This document shows, piece after piece, positions 22,495 through 34,415 of a stretch of 64,000 bases of DNA. The notes beneath the pieces are model-generated. The model was not told the origin of the DNA. It did no database searches and worked only from the letters and a program-made list of their open reading frames with translations. Origin of the DNA: Pisaster brevispinus (Eukaryota; Echinodermata; Asteroidea; Forcipulatida; Asteriidae); assembly GCA_023634235.1 (NCBI GenBank), contig JAMKCF010000002.1, forward strand, positions 4,526,722-4,590,721. Reading direction: 5' to 3'. The position numbers and the translations under genes are program-made. Every line of letters begins with the position of its first letter. Position 1 is the stretch's first letter.

Positions 22495-23160
22495 TTTATG
22501 TTGATGTGTTCGTTGAAATCTTTCGGTAAATAGCCTTCGGGAGGATTAAAGGATTGTCAACCATTACCTGTCCATGTTCATGAGGTACAATATTAACATT
22601 GTCTACGAATGAAGCTAATGTGAAGAGTGTTGAGTCATCCAAATGAACTATACGTAGCCAGTTCATTTATTCAAAGTCAATAAGTTCGTTGGTCTCCGTC
22701 TTTCATGTTTTGAGGTTGTTCTATGACAACGTCTTTAAAGAAGGTCATGTACACAAACAACACAGAGGCAAAAAAAGTACCCGACAGATGACAGCATCAA
22801 ATGCCAGTACACGTGCATTGCGAATAAGGGTCCCTCCTAGGAAGCACGCGTACTTTAACGAGATGGGGGGGGGGGGGGGTGGGCAACTGACAAATATTTT
22901 TTATTTATTATTTTTTTACCGAAGTGCCCTGTGTTCGTTGTAAACCTTAAGTAAATAGCCTTCGGGAGGATTACAAAATTGTCAAGCATTCCTTTTTCAT
23001 GTTTATGAGCTGCAGTATTGACTTTGTTTAGGATCGAAGATGTTGTGGAGAATGTTCAGTCATCCAAACGAACTATACATATCAAGTTTATTTCAATAAG
23101 TTCGACGTCTCCGTCTTTTGTCTTTTCAGGTTGTTATTGTTCTTTTTGTCAACTTTGACG
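22495..23160. repeat. Pair of diverged direct repeats around a dispersed-repeat fragment
   Basis: 22502-22745 and 22928-23160 are diverged copies of one roughly 240-bp sequence, sharing AAATAGCCTTCGGGAGGATT, CAGTCATCCAAA and GTCTCCGTCTTT words. Between them, 22793-22930 resembles 18275-18440. The arrangement looks like the remains of an older element into which, or beside which, the LTR element inserted. A G-run lies at about 22865-22879. Confidence 0.5.
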
Positions 23161-24915
23161 GAGCGTTTATCTTCATTGGGGCTGTGCAGTCTCTGGGTAA
23201 ATTTGCCCTGCTACTTTGTGGATGCTTTATTGCAGTGAAGTGAACAATTATCACACAGCCCGGACTTCATAAATAACAAAGATGTTTGCATGTGAAAATG
23301 CATTACTCGTAATGACATTCGTAGTATCAAGGTTACACTTACTGTTTGCCAATTGCGCAACCATTGGTTAAATTTCATCCCGTGACCTATAGTGGGTACT
23401 GTATACGTCATCACAGCTGCAGTAGCAAAGCCATGCAAACAGGTTATGTAATAGAGAGGAAGCGCTTGCAGTCGGCTTTATTTTTGGTACATAGACACTT
23501 TTTGGCCGCTGGACAGTCTGGCGGAGTTGGTCGGAACTAGGAGCAATACAGTGCTATCGGGGTCCGTAGTTAATAATATTTAATTGCAACCTGGTCACTG
23601 CCGTGCCTTGCTAGTGTCCCGCAAGGCAAATGACACCTTACTTGTGTTCAATAAGTCTTCGTGTTGATTAGTCTGTTAGGAAAAAAAAAATCTCTTTCAT
23701 TAATAAATATCCCGTCACCTCCCCTGCACACCACCTCGTACCAGAACATATCACATATTAATTGGTGCGACTTTTCTTTAATTGGTTGTTTGGTCACTAT
23801 GACAAGAGTAAGCAGTAGGGTTGCTTTGTGTATAGTAATGATTGTGGAGAACCCAATTATCAGGTTGGCATGAGATAACAAGCATTGAGCCCAACACACG
23901 TACTAACTTGCCCTACAGGGTTTTGAGTTGTCGTATTCAGCTACTTTTCCGATTGGTTCTTTACAATCACGTCCTGAAATTCATTAAAAGTCTTGGGTTG
24001 AATTTATTCAATGATGTCACCGTCATGAAATTAAGTCTTAGTTTTTTTCTAAAATTACACCTGTTGGCAAAATAATCCATGCATCTTATTCTGTCATTAA
24101 TGAAATGCAAGCATTATTGTATTTGTCTCAATTTGATTAGCATTCAACCCCCTGCGTAGGCCTAATGAGCTGTTTATATAATCTGCAAGAGGTTTAAGAT
24201 CTCGCGGAAAAAAATGTACCTGCCAGATTTCACTGCTGTTTTGTAGGACTATGAGTTGCGGACTGGAGAACTGCCGGAGAATCATAATAACTAAGATCTG
24301 CTTTGAAATTGTAAGAAATCAGTTTGGCTGAATGGCTGCATTTACACCAAACTGTTTATAGTCCCAGACATTATTAAGGACCAAATATCACATATAAGAT
24401 AATTAATTAATTTCATTTCAATTTGAAATAAAAGGCTGCTCTGGCAACAAACTACGGTCGAAGTGTCTACTTCTCGTAAACGGTAATCGAAGAATCAACA
24501 ACAAAAGCAAATAGGAATGTCTAATTTGTTATTCGGTTACGCCAGTACACTTCTGGTATTTTTTGTTTGAGTAATGGTTTTCTATGTGAGCTATTAGCCG
24601 TGATTTGTATTTACAAATTAAACTTAGTGTAGTAAACAAAGTGACAGGGAAGCTATGTGGGCTTATTGTTACTTAGTCTCTCATGGGAAGTTTATATAGT
24701 CAATATACAGAAGTAAACAATAATAAAATTAAAAAATCCTCCGAAAATGTTTTTTTTTCAAAGTCTGATGCAGGCATAAAACCATCAACTCAACAACACA
24801 AAGGAGTAATTTTCTGTTCGTTTTTTTTTTTTTTTTTTTTAAGTTTTTTTTAAATATATTCTATAATAACAATTGATTGTATTAGTTGATACACGTATTT
24901 GAAGTTGATATTTCT
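23161..24915. other. Unassigned spacer
   Basis: About 1.75 kb without a recognisable gene or repeat. A T-run is near 24821-24841. The left edge of duplicated block 2 follows at 24916. Confidence 0.4.
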
Positions 24916-25276
24916 TGGCGCCGCACCTGCGAGAACTGCACCAAGACGAGAACCAAAGTGACCCTGGATCCTGCCGCTTCGAGAGTGCACGGGGACCGCG
25001 GTGTTCACCGCACCGGAGTTTGTGGAAATGTATGTACTCGGAGATTCTTTCCCCCTTTATAGAGAATTACGGGCTGAATTAGGTAAATTCAAAAGAGGGC
25101 GCTGTCAGAAGAAAGTGTACGTAGTACTTAGTACACAATGTATACCGCATGGGGGACATTACCTCCCGGAAAACAAATATATATCCTGCCTCCCGGTCGC
25201 GTGCACTTCTTCTGGACGCGGGTCCTGGCTGTGTCGCCGGGAAAAACTGGCTAGCTTGGTGCATCCAACAAGATGA
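24916..25276 (+). pseudogene. GC-rich fragment, possibly a piggyBac-type transposase C-terminus (copy in block 2)
   Basis: One frame gives R-R-T-C-E-N-C-T-K-T-R. After a frameshift another gives V-C-T-A-P-E-F-V-E-M-Y. Together they resemble the Cys-rich end of piggyBac-type transposases (C-x2-C ... C-x3 before an aromatic and Y). The match is short, the frame is broken and I see no TTAA-flanked ends, so this is tentative. G+C content is clearly higher than in the surrounding DNA. A longer copy is at 53653-54083. Confidence 0.25.
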
Positions 25277-25666
25277 TGATGTTATCGTTACCAACCATTG
25301 AACTGAATACATTTCAATATGAATAGTTTCTGCTTAATTGAAAATTACGATTGTTCACAACAATGTTAACGGCAAGGCAACGTTTTATGAAAAAAACAAA
25401 TCTGAAATCGAAAGTTTGTTGAAAATGTTATACATCCTCGTTCTTATGGTGGCGCAATCTAACAAACAAATTTGTCCTTGTATTTATATTAAGGACACTC
25501 AATGAAACTGACAAGAAATTTTCGACAAATTACGTCAATGGACTCTTTGCATTGGCCGCTATCGCTGCTTAAACAATGGCAACGTGAACGTGTGTATGCG
25601 GCCCGCGCAACTCTCAGCCAATGATATATCTTCATTGAGCCCAATGAGGGCGCTAATTTTGGCGTG

Positions 25667-25830
25667 TGACGTCATATGCAAGGGGGCCTATCTGTGGTGC
25701 GCATGTATATCAAGAGAGCAAACAGGTTGAAATGTATCTCTGTCGAGTAGATGTGTATTGAAAGCAGCTTTGTTTTGCAGAAAAACACAAATCTTGCGCT
25801 TTAACTAACAACCATTAGATAATGACGTCA
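25667..25830. promoter_or_regulatory. Two palindromic CRE-like sites upstream of C1q gene 2
   Basis: TGACGTCA occurs at 25667-25674 and 25823-25830, the canonical CREB/ATF octamer, 280-470 bases before the predicted start. In the otherwise matching region of copy 3 both are mutated (TAACGTCA, CGACGTCA). Function is inferred. Confidence 0.4.
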
Positions 25831-26039
25831 TTTGAGCGGAAATGGAAAGTAACTGGCTTGGTACTTCAGGAAGCAATCTGGCAGTGCAACGTAGTAAGGC
25901 GGAAATACATGTAAACCCACGATGTGTATAAACTAACTAGAAAGTTTGGAACAAATGGCCTCCATTTGTACAGACAGCTTCATTCAAACCAGTGATAAAA
26001 GTCACTTCCTTCAATCAGTGACTTTAACAAGTGTGTATG

Positions 26040-26139
26040 ATTGGCTGCTCATCGATTGTCAATCAAAACCCAAAGTAGATTGCTGTTCACTTATTGGAAA
26101 TGCAACAGTATTTAAACCGCTGTACCAGCAGCAATGCTC
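26040..26139 (+). promoter_or_regulatory. Core promoter of C1q gene 2
   Basis: An inverted CCAAT box (ATTGG, 26040-26044) precedes a TATA-like TATTTAAA (26109-26116). An Inr-like start lies about 25-30 bases downstream of the TATA box, around 26138-26142. The arrangement is conserved in copy 3 at 54846-54946. Confidence 0.55.
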
Positions 26140-26209
26140 ATAACAACTTTTACATCTTAACAGAAAAGAGGAACCGAGATAACTCCAACTACAAGTTCTC
26201 AGCACCAAG
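26140..26209 (+). other. 5' UTR exon of C1q gene 2
   Basis: A non-coding exon of about 70 bases without ATG, ending CAAG before the donor GTAAAT at 26210. Splicing to the acceptor at 30458-30459 would remove a 4.25-kb intron and place the coding ATG as the first codon of exon 2. The start point is estimated from the TATA box. Confidence 0.5.
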
Positions 26210-27765
26210 GTAAATGTTTCTCGTTATACTGCTGGCCCTGGCTGTGGTCTCAACATGCAGGTAGCGCATTTTACGGTAACCTGATCTAAGGCGGTTGCAG
26301 ATTTCGACCCCAAATGAGGTTTCAATCTATGCAACTAAAGTTCTCATGCGGTAATGGAGCCTCGACTCTACACGTAGCTCTCTCATCTTAGTGTACTGTC
26401 GCGGTACTGTGATTGTATAGATCCATGCATGGATTTATATTTCCTATCAAAATCACGCAATTGTAGCATTGATTCTTACGGGTGTTTTTCACCATACCTG
26501 CAGGTGAATTCGTGTAACTAGTTTTGAACGGGGCTAAGTTATTTGCTAAGAACTTCATCGCTTAGATTTAGTGCAATGTTTTGTTCAATTAGTGTAACAG
26601 CTTATCACTACATATTTACACCGGACTGTGCTGGACAGTCTCTTTGATGTTGAGTAATTTGCCAACATAAATTTTAAAAATAAATTCGGGTAACACTATT
26701 GCGAAGTTGAATACATAGTAAGTTATTTTGACCACATTATTATTTGTTGTTTTAGTTGTTGGGTCAACATTAAACGATTGTGGCATGCTATTATGTGGTT
26801 CATAGTGTTGCGACATGGAGCAACCGGGGCGAAGCCGATATACATTTTGTCCCAAAGGTGTACAGAGCACTGGGACCCATCACAGAGTTTGCAACAATAG
26901 TTGCGTTACAAAATGATAATACAACTTTTATTGAGAGGCGAACACGTTCCTTTTTAACTTTTGTTTTGTCTTTTTCTTCATATTTTGGGAGTAATTTATA
27001 GCAACTTTTTTTTGAAGTTGTTTTCGAAATGTAAAAATTATGCTGTTTTTCTTAATAAAATATTGCTTGAGGAACTCAGTAGGCATCCGGTGCACTTGTA
27101 AAACAAAATTTAACAATATTTTGATTTATACCTTTTTGTTAGCAAAAACAAAACAAATTGCCACATGTTGTATTATTGGGAAAGCTGAAACAAAAACAAA
27201 GGTTTGTTAGGAGTTCGAGTGATTGTAATTTACGTAAGGGGATACATTTTTGAATCCCGTGTTCTTCGAAATCAGCCGAAAGGAGGAGGGGTAGAAATAT
27301 GTATTATTTGCTGCTCAAACACGGTTAAAAAGAGTATAGGACTTAGTTTTCTATCTCGTTTTACTCAAACCCAGCTGAAGATAGCTGGAGGGGAATAGTT
27401 TTTAAACAATTGTTCTTTAAACCCAGACGAAAAGGGGACGGAATAAAAAACTGCGTCCGTTGCTGCTCAAACAAAGTGAAACAAGAGAATGGGTACATTT
27501 TGTTTATCCCTTAATCCTCCTCAAACAAGTCAAAATGTGCACAAAATTGCAAAACAAAACTGGAGTTTATCATTTTGTAATTGTTAGCTTAGAACAATAG
27601 ATTCAAAAAAATGGAACAAGTTAAAACAAAAAATGAAGAGAACATGTAAACTAAAAAAGCGTTGCTTTTTAATCTAAATGATGTGTTTGTTTACGTTAAA
27701 AAAATATATCGTCGTTTAGAGAATAATAACATTAAACAAAGTAATGTCCTTACGAAAGGACAAAC

Positions 27766-27799
27766 ATAAGCAGCAACAACAACAACAACAACAGCAACT

Positions 27800-27845
<46 letters not shown>

Positions 27846-27855
27846 CGACGACAAA

Positions 27856-27938
<83 letters not shown>

Positions 27939-28021
27939 ACAACAGCAGCAGCAGCAGCAGCAGCATCAGAAGAAGCAACAGCAGCAGCAACAGCAATAAC
28001 AACAACAGCAACAACAACACC
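27766..28021. repeat. CAA/CAG microsatellite in the C1q gene 2 intron
   Basis: About 255 bases of nearly pure CAA repeats grading into CAG/CAA mixtures. The matching place in copy 3 (about 56540-56570) has only a few CAA units, so the array expanded after duplication. Polyglutamine and polyvaline open frames across it are artefacts of the repeat. Confidence 0.9.
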
Positions 28022-28610
28022 AACAATATAATTAATTAAATAAATAAGAAATTAAATAAAGTTTGTGCTAAGTTGTTATGCTTTTGATTAAAACCCTCGA
28101 TGAAAAACTATTGACACAATAAATAGGGAAAACGACAAAAGTTGTTCAAAACGGTTCAGTACGTAGAGCGCTGACACGTTATTTCTGAGAGTTTGAGGTT
28201 CACATCCTGCTATGTTTTTTTGTTCATTCCAAATCAACTGTTTTGATGTATACGAATCAGTATGTAACTCACTAAAAGTTGCATCAACTCCGTCAACTCT
28301 GAAGTTCACAGGGAACGTTTGGGTTGGTTCGTGTTTGACGGAAAGCCGTTCTCGAAATCTGCCAATTCACCAAAGGTGACTTTGATGGCCCAAAAGAACA
28401 ACAACTTACTTGGTATTCAGATGAGTATTGGAAGTTGCCGTACAAATTGTTTCCTTCTCTTCTCCGTGGTCTGAGCGGTACCAGGTGACACCAGGCGGTC
28501 AACGCATAATGTTTTAGGAATCATTTACTTTTCTAGAGTACAAACGACGCCTCAAAATGTTTTAAGAGTTTACAATAATCTGTTTTCAGTCTATAAAAAA
28601 ACAAAGGTAC

Positions 28611-28876
28611 AAATTGACCCGGATTCCGGTTCCAGGGGACCGTGTTAATGAACTATGAGTTATCGCCCAACTCACAAGGCCGGACGGCCACTTCAATGTG
28701 AGGGCTACAACCCATATCAACTGTCACCAGAGGCACGTTGCCACCTACTCCTGGAGCTGGAACAGGGTTACCCCCTTCACAGTCCGTAAGGATATAGGCA
28801 TGGGTATCACCCACTAGGAGCCTGCCTGGTAGAGCAGAATGCACTACTCTCCCAACTTGTTACGAAGCAATGATGG
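28611..28876 (-). repeat. SINE-like block, copy in block 2
   Basis: Counterpart of 2098-2362, well conserved. It lies in the predicted intron of C1q gene 2. Confidence 0.35.
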
Positions 28877-30459
28877 TTTTACCCTAAGCACTCAAACAAA
28901 GAGCCATTGATAAAAAGGTAACAGCACCAAAGTGGATATTGAACAAAATCTTATCATCCGAAATCAAACGAAATCTACGTTTTTCCTAAACTTTAAAAAT
29001 ATTGAGGTCTTCGGCCAACAAAATACAATTCTAAAAGATTTATTGTGTGTATTTGTTGGCATTCCTTCACCGAAAGATGACGTTATTGAAATTTCTTTTG
29101 TGGGATACTTTCATCCAAACCTTTTGAAGAAACACAGTACCAAAAATTTGAAGTTTATTTTGTTGTTGTCGTGTACGGTTTACGTTTTGGAAATAAAAGT
29201 AAAAGACCGAATTGAATCACTGGAGAGTAGTTGTCATCCAGGTCCTTCCGTCTGGTGTCGTCATATTTTGTGTCGTGAAAGAACCCGTCTTTACGCCATC
29301 TGTGATCGACGGTGACTGTATTCTCGCACTGACACAATTTATAATAATTTGTGACGTCCTTCTTTCTGTCATAATAAAGTGTTATCTAACCCGACCTGTC
29401 CTTCTACCGTTATCTTTGCCCGTAACTTGTTATTGTTGCATCCGTTAACCACAAAGCCGTCTAACTATTGTTAGTATTCATCAAGAGTCATAATGTAAAT
29501 GAAAAAAAACATATATACACAAACATGTTATCAAATGTTACCACGACAACCGTTTTTGTGACAATGCTTTAACGTTTAAGCGTGTCTTATTGGTTTTATT
29601 TTTGTTTCAAAAATTGTTAAATACGATTGATGTTTTTTTTCTTTTTGTTTTATAACAAACAAGTACTGTTGTGTTACACCTGAGAATATTAACTGCGTTG
29701 TATACATTCTAAATCTGTGCCATATCCGGCTGTTATCGAAGAATTTCTGTTTCCACGGTTTATTTTTATGATTATAGTATTTTTAATATGCCAATTTTCA
29801 GTCTTCCAGGCCTAGAAACACTGTAGAATAACCAACAAGGGCCCAGTATGATGTATATGGTTATCGTGCGTGTGCTCGTGCGTAAGTAACTATGTTTGAT
29901 TTGAATAGAAAGCTGCCACATATTTTAAGCGCTTGCCCTGATAGCAAAAAATGGTGATTGCAAGCACATAATTTGACGGTAAGCAGAGCAGTGAAATTGG
30001 GCCTTGGTCTCATCAAATCATTCTCGGACCCGAAAGCGAGCGGTCTATCGTTTATAACATGAAACAAATAGTTAAATTTTCGATTTTTTTTTAGGGAAAC
30101 GGATTAGAAACAAATTAATAACAGTACACAAAAAGCTGAATTACCCATTTTGGGGGAATCGAATAACCAACAATTACAGCATCCCAACTATCACAAAATA
30201 GGGCCTATTATCTAGTTTGTCAAAACATAAGTGTGAAGTAGTCCCTCAAAAACGGTCGGACGGTCTTCAGGAAATTGATCTAGGTGTACTTCTGGAGTTC
30301 CGTAAAACCGAAACGCTAGAATTAATACCGCAATCATGAAAAGAGCCAATTTGAAGAAAAAAAAACAAACAAAAACAATAACAACAACAACAACAACTAA
30401 TTTGTATACTCACGAACAATGTTATAATCGCTTTTTTTCTTCCATATTTTTAATTTCAG

Positions 30460-31266
30460 ATGATGATTACCTCAACATTGACCCTTGTTTTTGGATTACT
30501 GGAAATTCAGTTCATGGTGGCTACAGTTGCAGTTTCACCCGATCCCGATGTGACGTGTAATTCCTGCTGCCAGGGCCGAGACGGAATACATGGAATTCCC
30601 GGATCAAACGGGAACCATGGGCCAGTGGGTCCAAGAGGTGATGCAGGCTCTCCTGGTGAGGTTGGTGAACCCGGGACTAAAGGCGACAAGGGGTCAGATG
30701 GACTGGTTGGTGAGCGAGGCGCTAAAGGGGATCAAGGACTGAAGGGAGAGCAGGGAGTCGGTCAACCAGGGAAACAAGGACCTCAAGGTATGCCTGGAAT
30801 GGATGGTTTAAAGGGGGTGAGAGGTGAACCTGGACCAGCTGGACAGACTGGTGAAGCAGGTGAATGCAGTACGCGACGGTCTGCTTTCACTGCAGTGAGG
30901 AATACCAACTTCAGCCCTTCATCCTCCTATGATCCTCTGCCCTTTGAAGAGTTACTGTTTTCAGAGGAAGGAACTGATTTCAATTTGACTAACGGCACGT
31001 TTACATGCACTGTGCCTGGGATATACGTCTTCATGTTCTCAGTCCAGAATGCATCAAGTGGGTCTTCCCTGTCTGTTCGTCTGATGAAGAACCATGACAC
31101 CGTTGTTACAGGGCATGTAAACGCTGAAGGTTATCATCAAGTGAGCAGCAGTGCGGTTATTCCCCTGCACTATGGAGATCAAGTTCACTTAGCTGTACAC
31201 GGTCAAGTATATAGTTTTTCAATCCATTACACGTCTTTCACTGGATTCCTGTTGTACGAAATCTAA
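30460..31266 (+). CDS. Secreted collagen-like C1q-domain protein, copy 2
   Basis: 268 residues in one exon, starting at the ATG directly after acceptor TTTCAG (30454-30459). Layout as in copy 1: signal-like segment 1-26, C33/C36/C37, Gly-X-Y stalk 39-136 with the G-V-G slip at 99-101 and an unbroken glycine at 104, C1q head 140-268 with G-I-Y-V-F-M-F (187-193) and the F-T-G-F-L-L-Y ending. Residues 196-227 and 247-255 differ strongly from copies 1 and 3, although the stalk and flanking DNA are nearly the same. The predicted promoter and 5' UTR exon are at 26040-26209. Met14 is Leu here, which favours the first Met as start. Expected to be a secreted trimeric lectin-like protein. Confidence 0.93.
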   Translation: MMITSTLTLVFGLLEIQFMVATVAVSPDPDVTCNSCCQGRDGIHGIPGSNGNHGPVGPRGDAGSPGEVGEPGTKGDKGSDGLVGERGAKGDQGLKGEQGVGQPGKQGPQGMPGMDGLKGVRGEPGPAGQTGEAGECSTRRSAFTAVRNTNFSPSSSYDPLPFEELLFSEEGTDFNLTNGTFTCTVPGIYVFMFSVQNASSGSSLSVRLMKNHDTVVTGHVNAEGYHQVSSSAVIPLHYGDQVHLAVHGQVYSFSIHYTSFTGFLLYEI

Positions 31267-31288
31267 ACAAAATAGAGATACACACGAA

Positions 31289-31294
31289 AATAAA
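31289..31294 (+). terminator. Polyadenylation signal of C1q gene 2
   Basis: AATAAA 22 bases after the stop codon. At the same place copy 1 has ATTAAA and copy 3 has AATGAA. Confidence 0.5.
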
Positions 31295-34200
31295 ATATAT
31301 TAGACAAATACTTAAATACACAAAAACTAACATATGCTTTAATGTGTGATGTTATTTTGAAAATATGTTCTAAATTTAAGGAATAAGTTTCTCGGGGAAA
31401 AGCAGCCGTTTTCGTTTTTCTAACATGAAACGTGTTTGTGTTAATTCATGTAATTCATGATGACGACTCCCATGCACTAATTTTTCTTAAAAAGTGAAAT
31501 TGGATTGTAAAAAAAAAGTAATTCGAAAACATGCAAACATTTCTTTGCAGTGCGGATTTACGTTGCACGTTATAATTTGTCGGTTTACCTACTAAACTGT
31601 CATGCAGTCTGGGAATTCGTATTGCATTATGGTATGACGTTTCTCCACATCATTATCGAGCCTATTGTCAATCAGAGTGGCTGGATATGTTTATTTCATG
31701 TACAAATCGGTCAATATCTCCTCAGAGGGGCTAGATTTACGTATTCCTGGTTAGTTAAGCAAGTAATTGTAAACAGACAAACAAAGGTAACAATTTGACA
31801 TACATCGACCTTAATACAGGTTGAATAAACTTAATCCATGATGCAACCTATTATGGACATTTTAAATTTGGTAAACAAACACGTACAACAAAATTATCAA
31901 ACAACGTTAAAAACGTAACTCTTGTTGTCAACTTGCGTATTTACAATTTGACCCTAGATAATGTACAATAACAAGTCGGAAGGTTTTGTGTTAATTTGAT
32001 ACAGCATTGTTAAGCTAGGGAGAAACGAAATGGTGCGATACATTGTGTGTGCCCCCTCCTTCCACCATTGGTGCCGTTAAATTGAATTAATATATTGTTT
32101 CTCCTCGTAATTACAAGTCTCTACAATGTTCAATGACATTTTAAATGTTTTATATTTTGTCCAAAGCAGAAGAAACAGGAGTTGTTCCTTTGAGGCACCT
32201 CTAGGCCCATTTGCCCTAAGAAGTATCACTTGTACTGTAGCTGTCTAAGCAAATCACTACTTAATGCACAACTATGTATTTACACCACCCTCCCAGATTT
32301 TCCCATTCCATGGCATTTTACATCATTTGAAATGTTAAACTTTGAAAATACTGCTCTTTTCTTAAATTCATTTGTTACAAAGTGGTTTTATTTCTTCAAA
32401 TAAAATTACACTCGACACCTTCGCTCTTGAGTGTCAGTGTGATATTAGCGTGTAATACATTTTTTTATGGAGAATTCAACCACTTTTAAATCGCTCAAAG
32501 CATTATATAAATATACCCTTTTGACTTAAACAAAAATATCAAGCAAAGGTTATTTTGATTTGGGCTCACATGAAATATAACGGGGGCACGATCTCACTGA
32601 TAAAGCCTTGCATCTATCTGCTCAATCAACTATTTATATGACACCCTTTGTTTACACAATTCAGCATGAATTTCATTATATCTTATATCTTGACTTGTAA
32701 AATATTGGGCTGTACTTTGAGTACATATAATGTTAAGTACGATTGTGAGTGTTGATGTTTAATCAATAAAACCATAATTGAATTTGATTTTTTTAATAAC
32801 GCAACAATTCCTCTCTGGACCGTGCAGACCAATCTGTTTTTCTTGTCCCATAACGTGTGAATTTCGCTGTGAAAATTTTTCAAATAAAATTGCACTTGTT
32901 TACGTTTTAACGTGAGGTTAGTGACATGTAAGTGTACCCTTCTGTCTTCGGGGACTTTTTAAAACTAGAAAATTAGGTCATCACAAAATCGTATTTGAAC
33001 GTAAAATCCCTCTTTAAAGGCAATTCCCTTGATCGTAAAAGACAAATGTCGTCACGGAAAATCAGTTTGTATTACTAAAACAAAAAAATTAATCATGAAT
33101 AATAACTGATAAAATTGTTGAAAAATACAGTGTGTCAAAGTTGACTATCATTTTCAGAGTGTACTAGAAGTGAAAGCATATTATGCCGGAGTTATGGAAG
33201 TATTGATGTATCACCTGGATCTGTTAAATGCTTATTAGCTTATTAGCTACTACCTGGGCGGAGATAGGAAGTTGGCAGGGACCACTACTTTTGCTTAGTG
33301 GATCGAATCGAGGGGGCTCCTCGTTATTAACTTCACTGCCGCGGAGTGAGTTCTTAATTTACACAGCTAGTAGATATACACATGGTGTTACCGGAAAACG
33401 TATTTACATCGGTTTATATCTTGTAATGATTTGAAATTGTTAGGTTTGTTATGAATTGTAAGGAAAAGAAAACCAATATTAGTTTGGACGAACATCAATT
33501 TGCTTTTCAGCTACCGGGGCCCAAACCCCTAATAATAGTATTATCAATTACAATACATATTTGTACATGTTTTAGTTGACATATTACGTTATATGAATAT
33601 CTAAGTTTTGCCATGATTTGAGGTATAAATCAAGTGCTTGGGTGTTAAGGCTAGTTTGAAGTCATATTTACTTATTTGGTTTCGTACATTTTGACAGGTA
33701 GATTTCCTCCTAAGACTGTCATACCTGTACATGCAAAGAAAAGCAATAGATGTGTTCTGATGCCATCAAAGCATTTGACTAATTTATTGTTTAATTTGCT
33801 TTCAGCAGGTCAGAAAAAATAAAATAACAAAGGGATTTTACACCAATGGTTTATTAAGAGTATATTTGAAAAAATATCATTACCGTAGGTAGGGCCACAA
33901 TTTGTAGATTTATTTGGCGTATTTCTTATTTATATGTATAATAAACAATAAGTAGACACATTGATACACTAAAAGTAACCTGTGAAAGTTGAATACAATG
34001 TCTATCCTTGCTGAACAAAATTAACAAACTATCACAGTTTTGTTTATAAAAACGTCGTATCCATCCACGTTTAGCGAAGTGACAGAAAGTACCAAGCGCA
34101 TCCCTGGACGCAGCAATCGCAAAAGAAAACCAACCCTCAGTAATCAGAGAAACTGTTCATTTATGCAGAATTTGTTTCTCAGATTCAATTTTAATTTAAT

Positions 34201-34353
34201 TTGTGTTTTCTAATCAAAGGGAGCATTCCAGAGGATTAAACAAAATAAAACAACAAAGCAGGATGCCTTTTGCCCTTAATTACCAACTGTGAGAACCAAT
34301 GTCGGTCTACAAATAATTCCAGAGTCGGAAACCTTCTTAAGTTTCACTTACAT

Positions 34354-34415
<62 letters not shown>

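Larger units (their letters stand above)
24916..34077. repeat. Duplicated C1q block, copy 2
   Basis: Matches 53723-61790 with high identity in the same order: GC-rich fragment, promoter, 5' UTR exon, intron, C1q exon and spacer. From 28124 it also matches copy 1. The left break is sharp at TGGCGCCGC (24916) and the right break at TTTAGCGA (about 34077), after which copies 1 and 3 continue but copy 2 does not. It differs from copy 3 by a large CAA expansion (27766-28021). Confidence 0.9.

Noticed and set aside
27691..28031. Polyglutamine (plus) and polyvaline (minus) open frames
   Set aside because: Direct products of the CAA/CAG microsatellite; no gene context.
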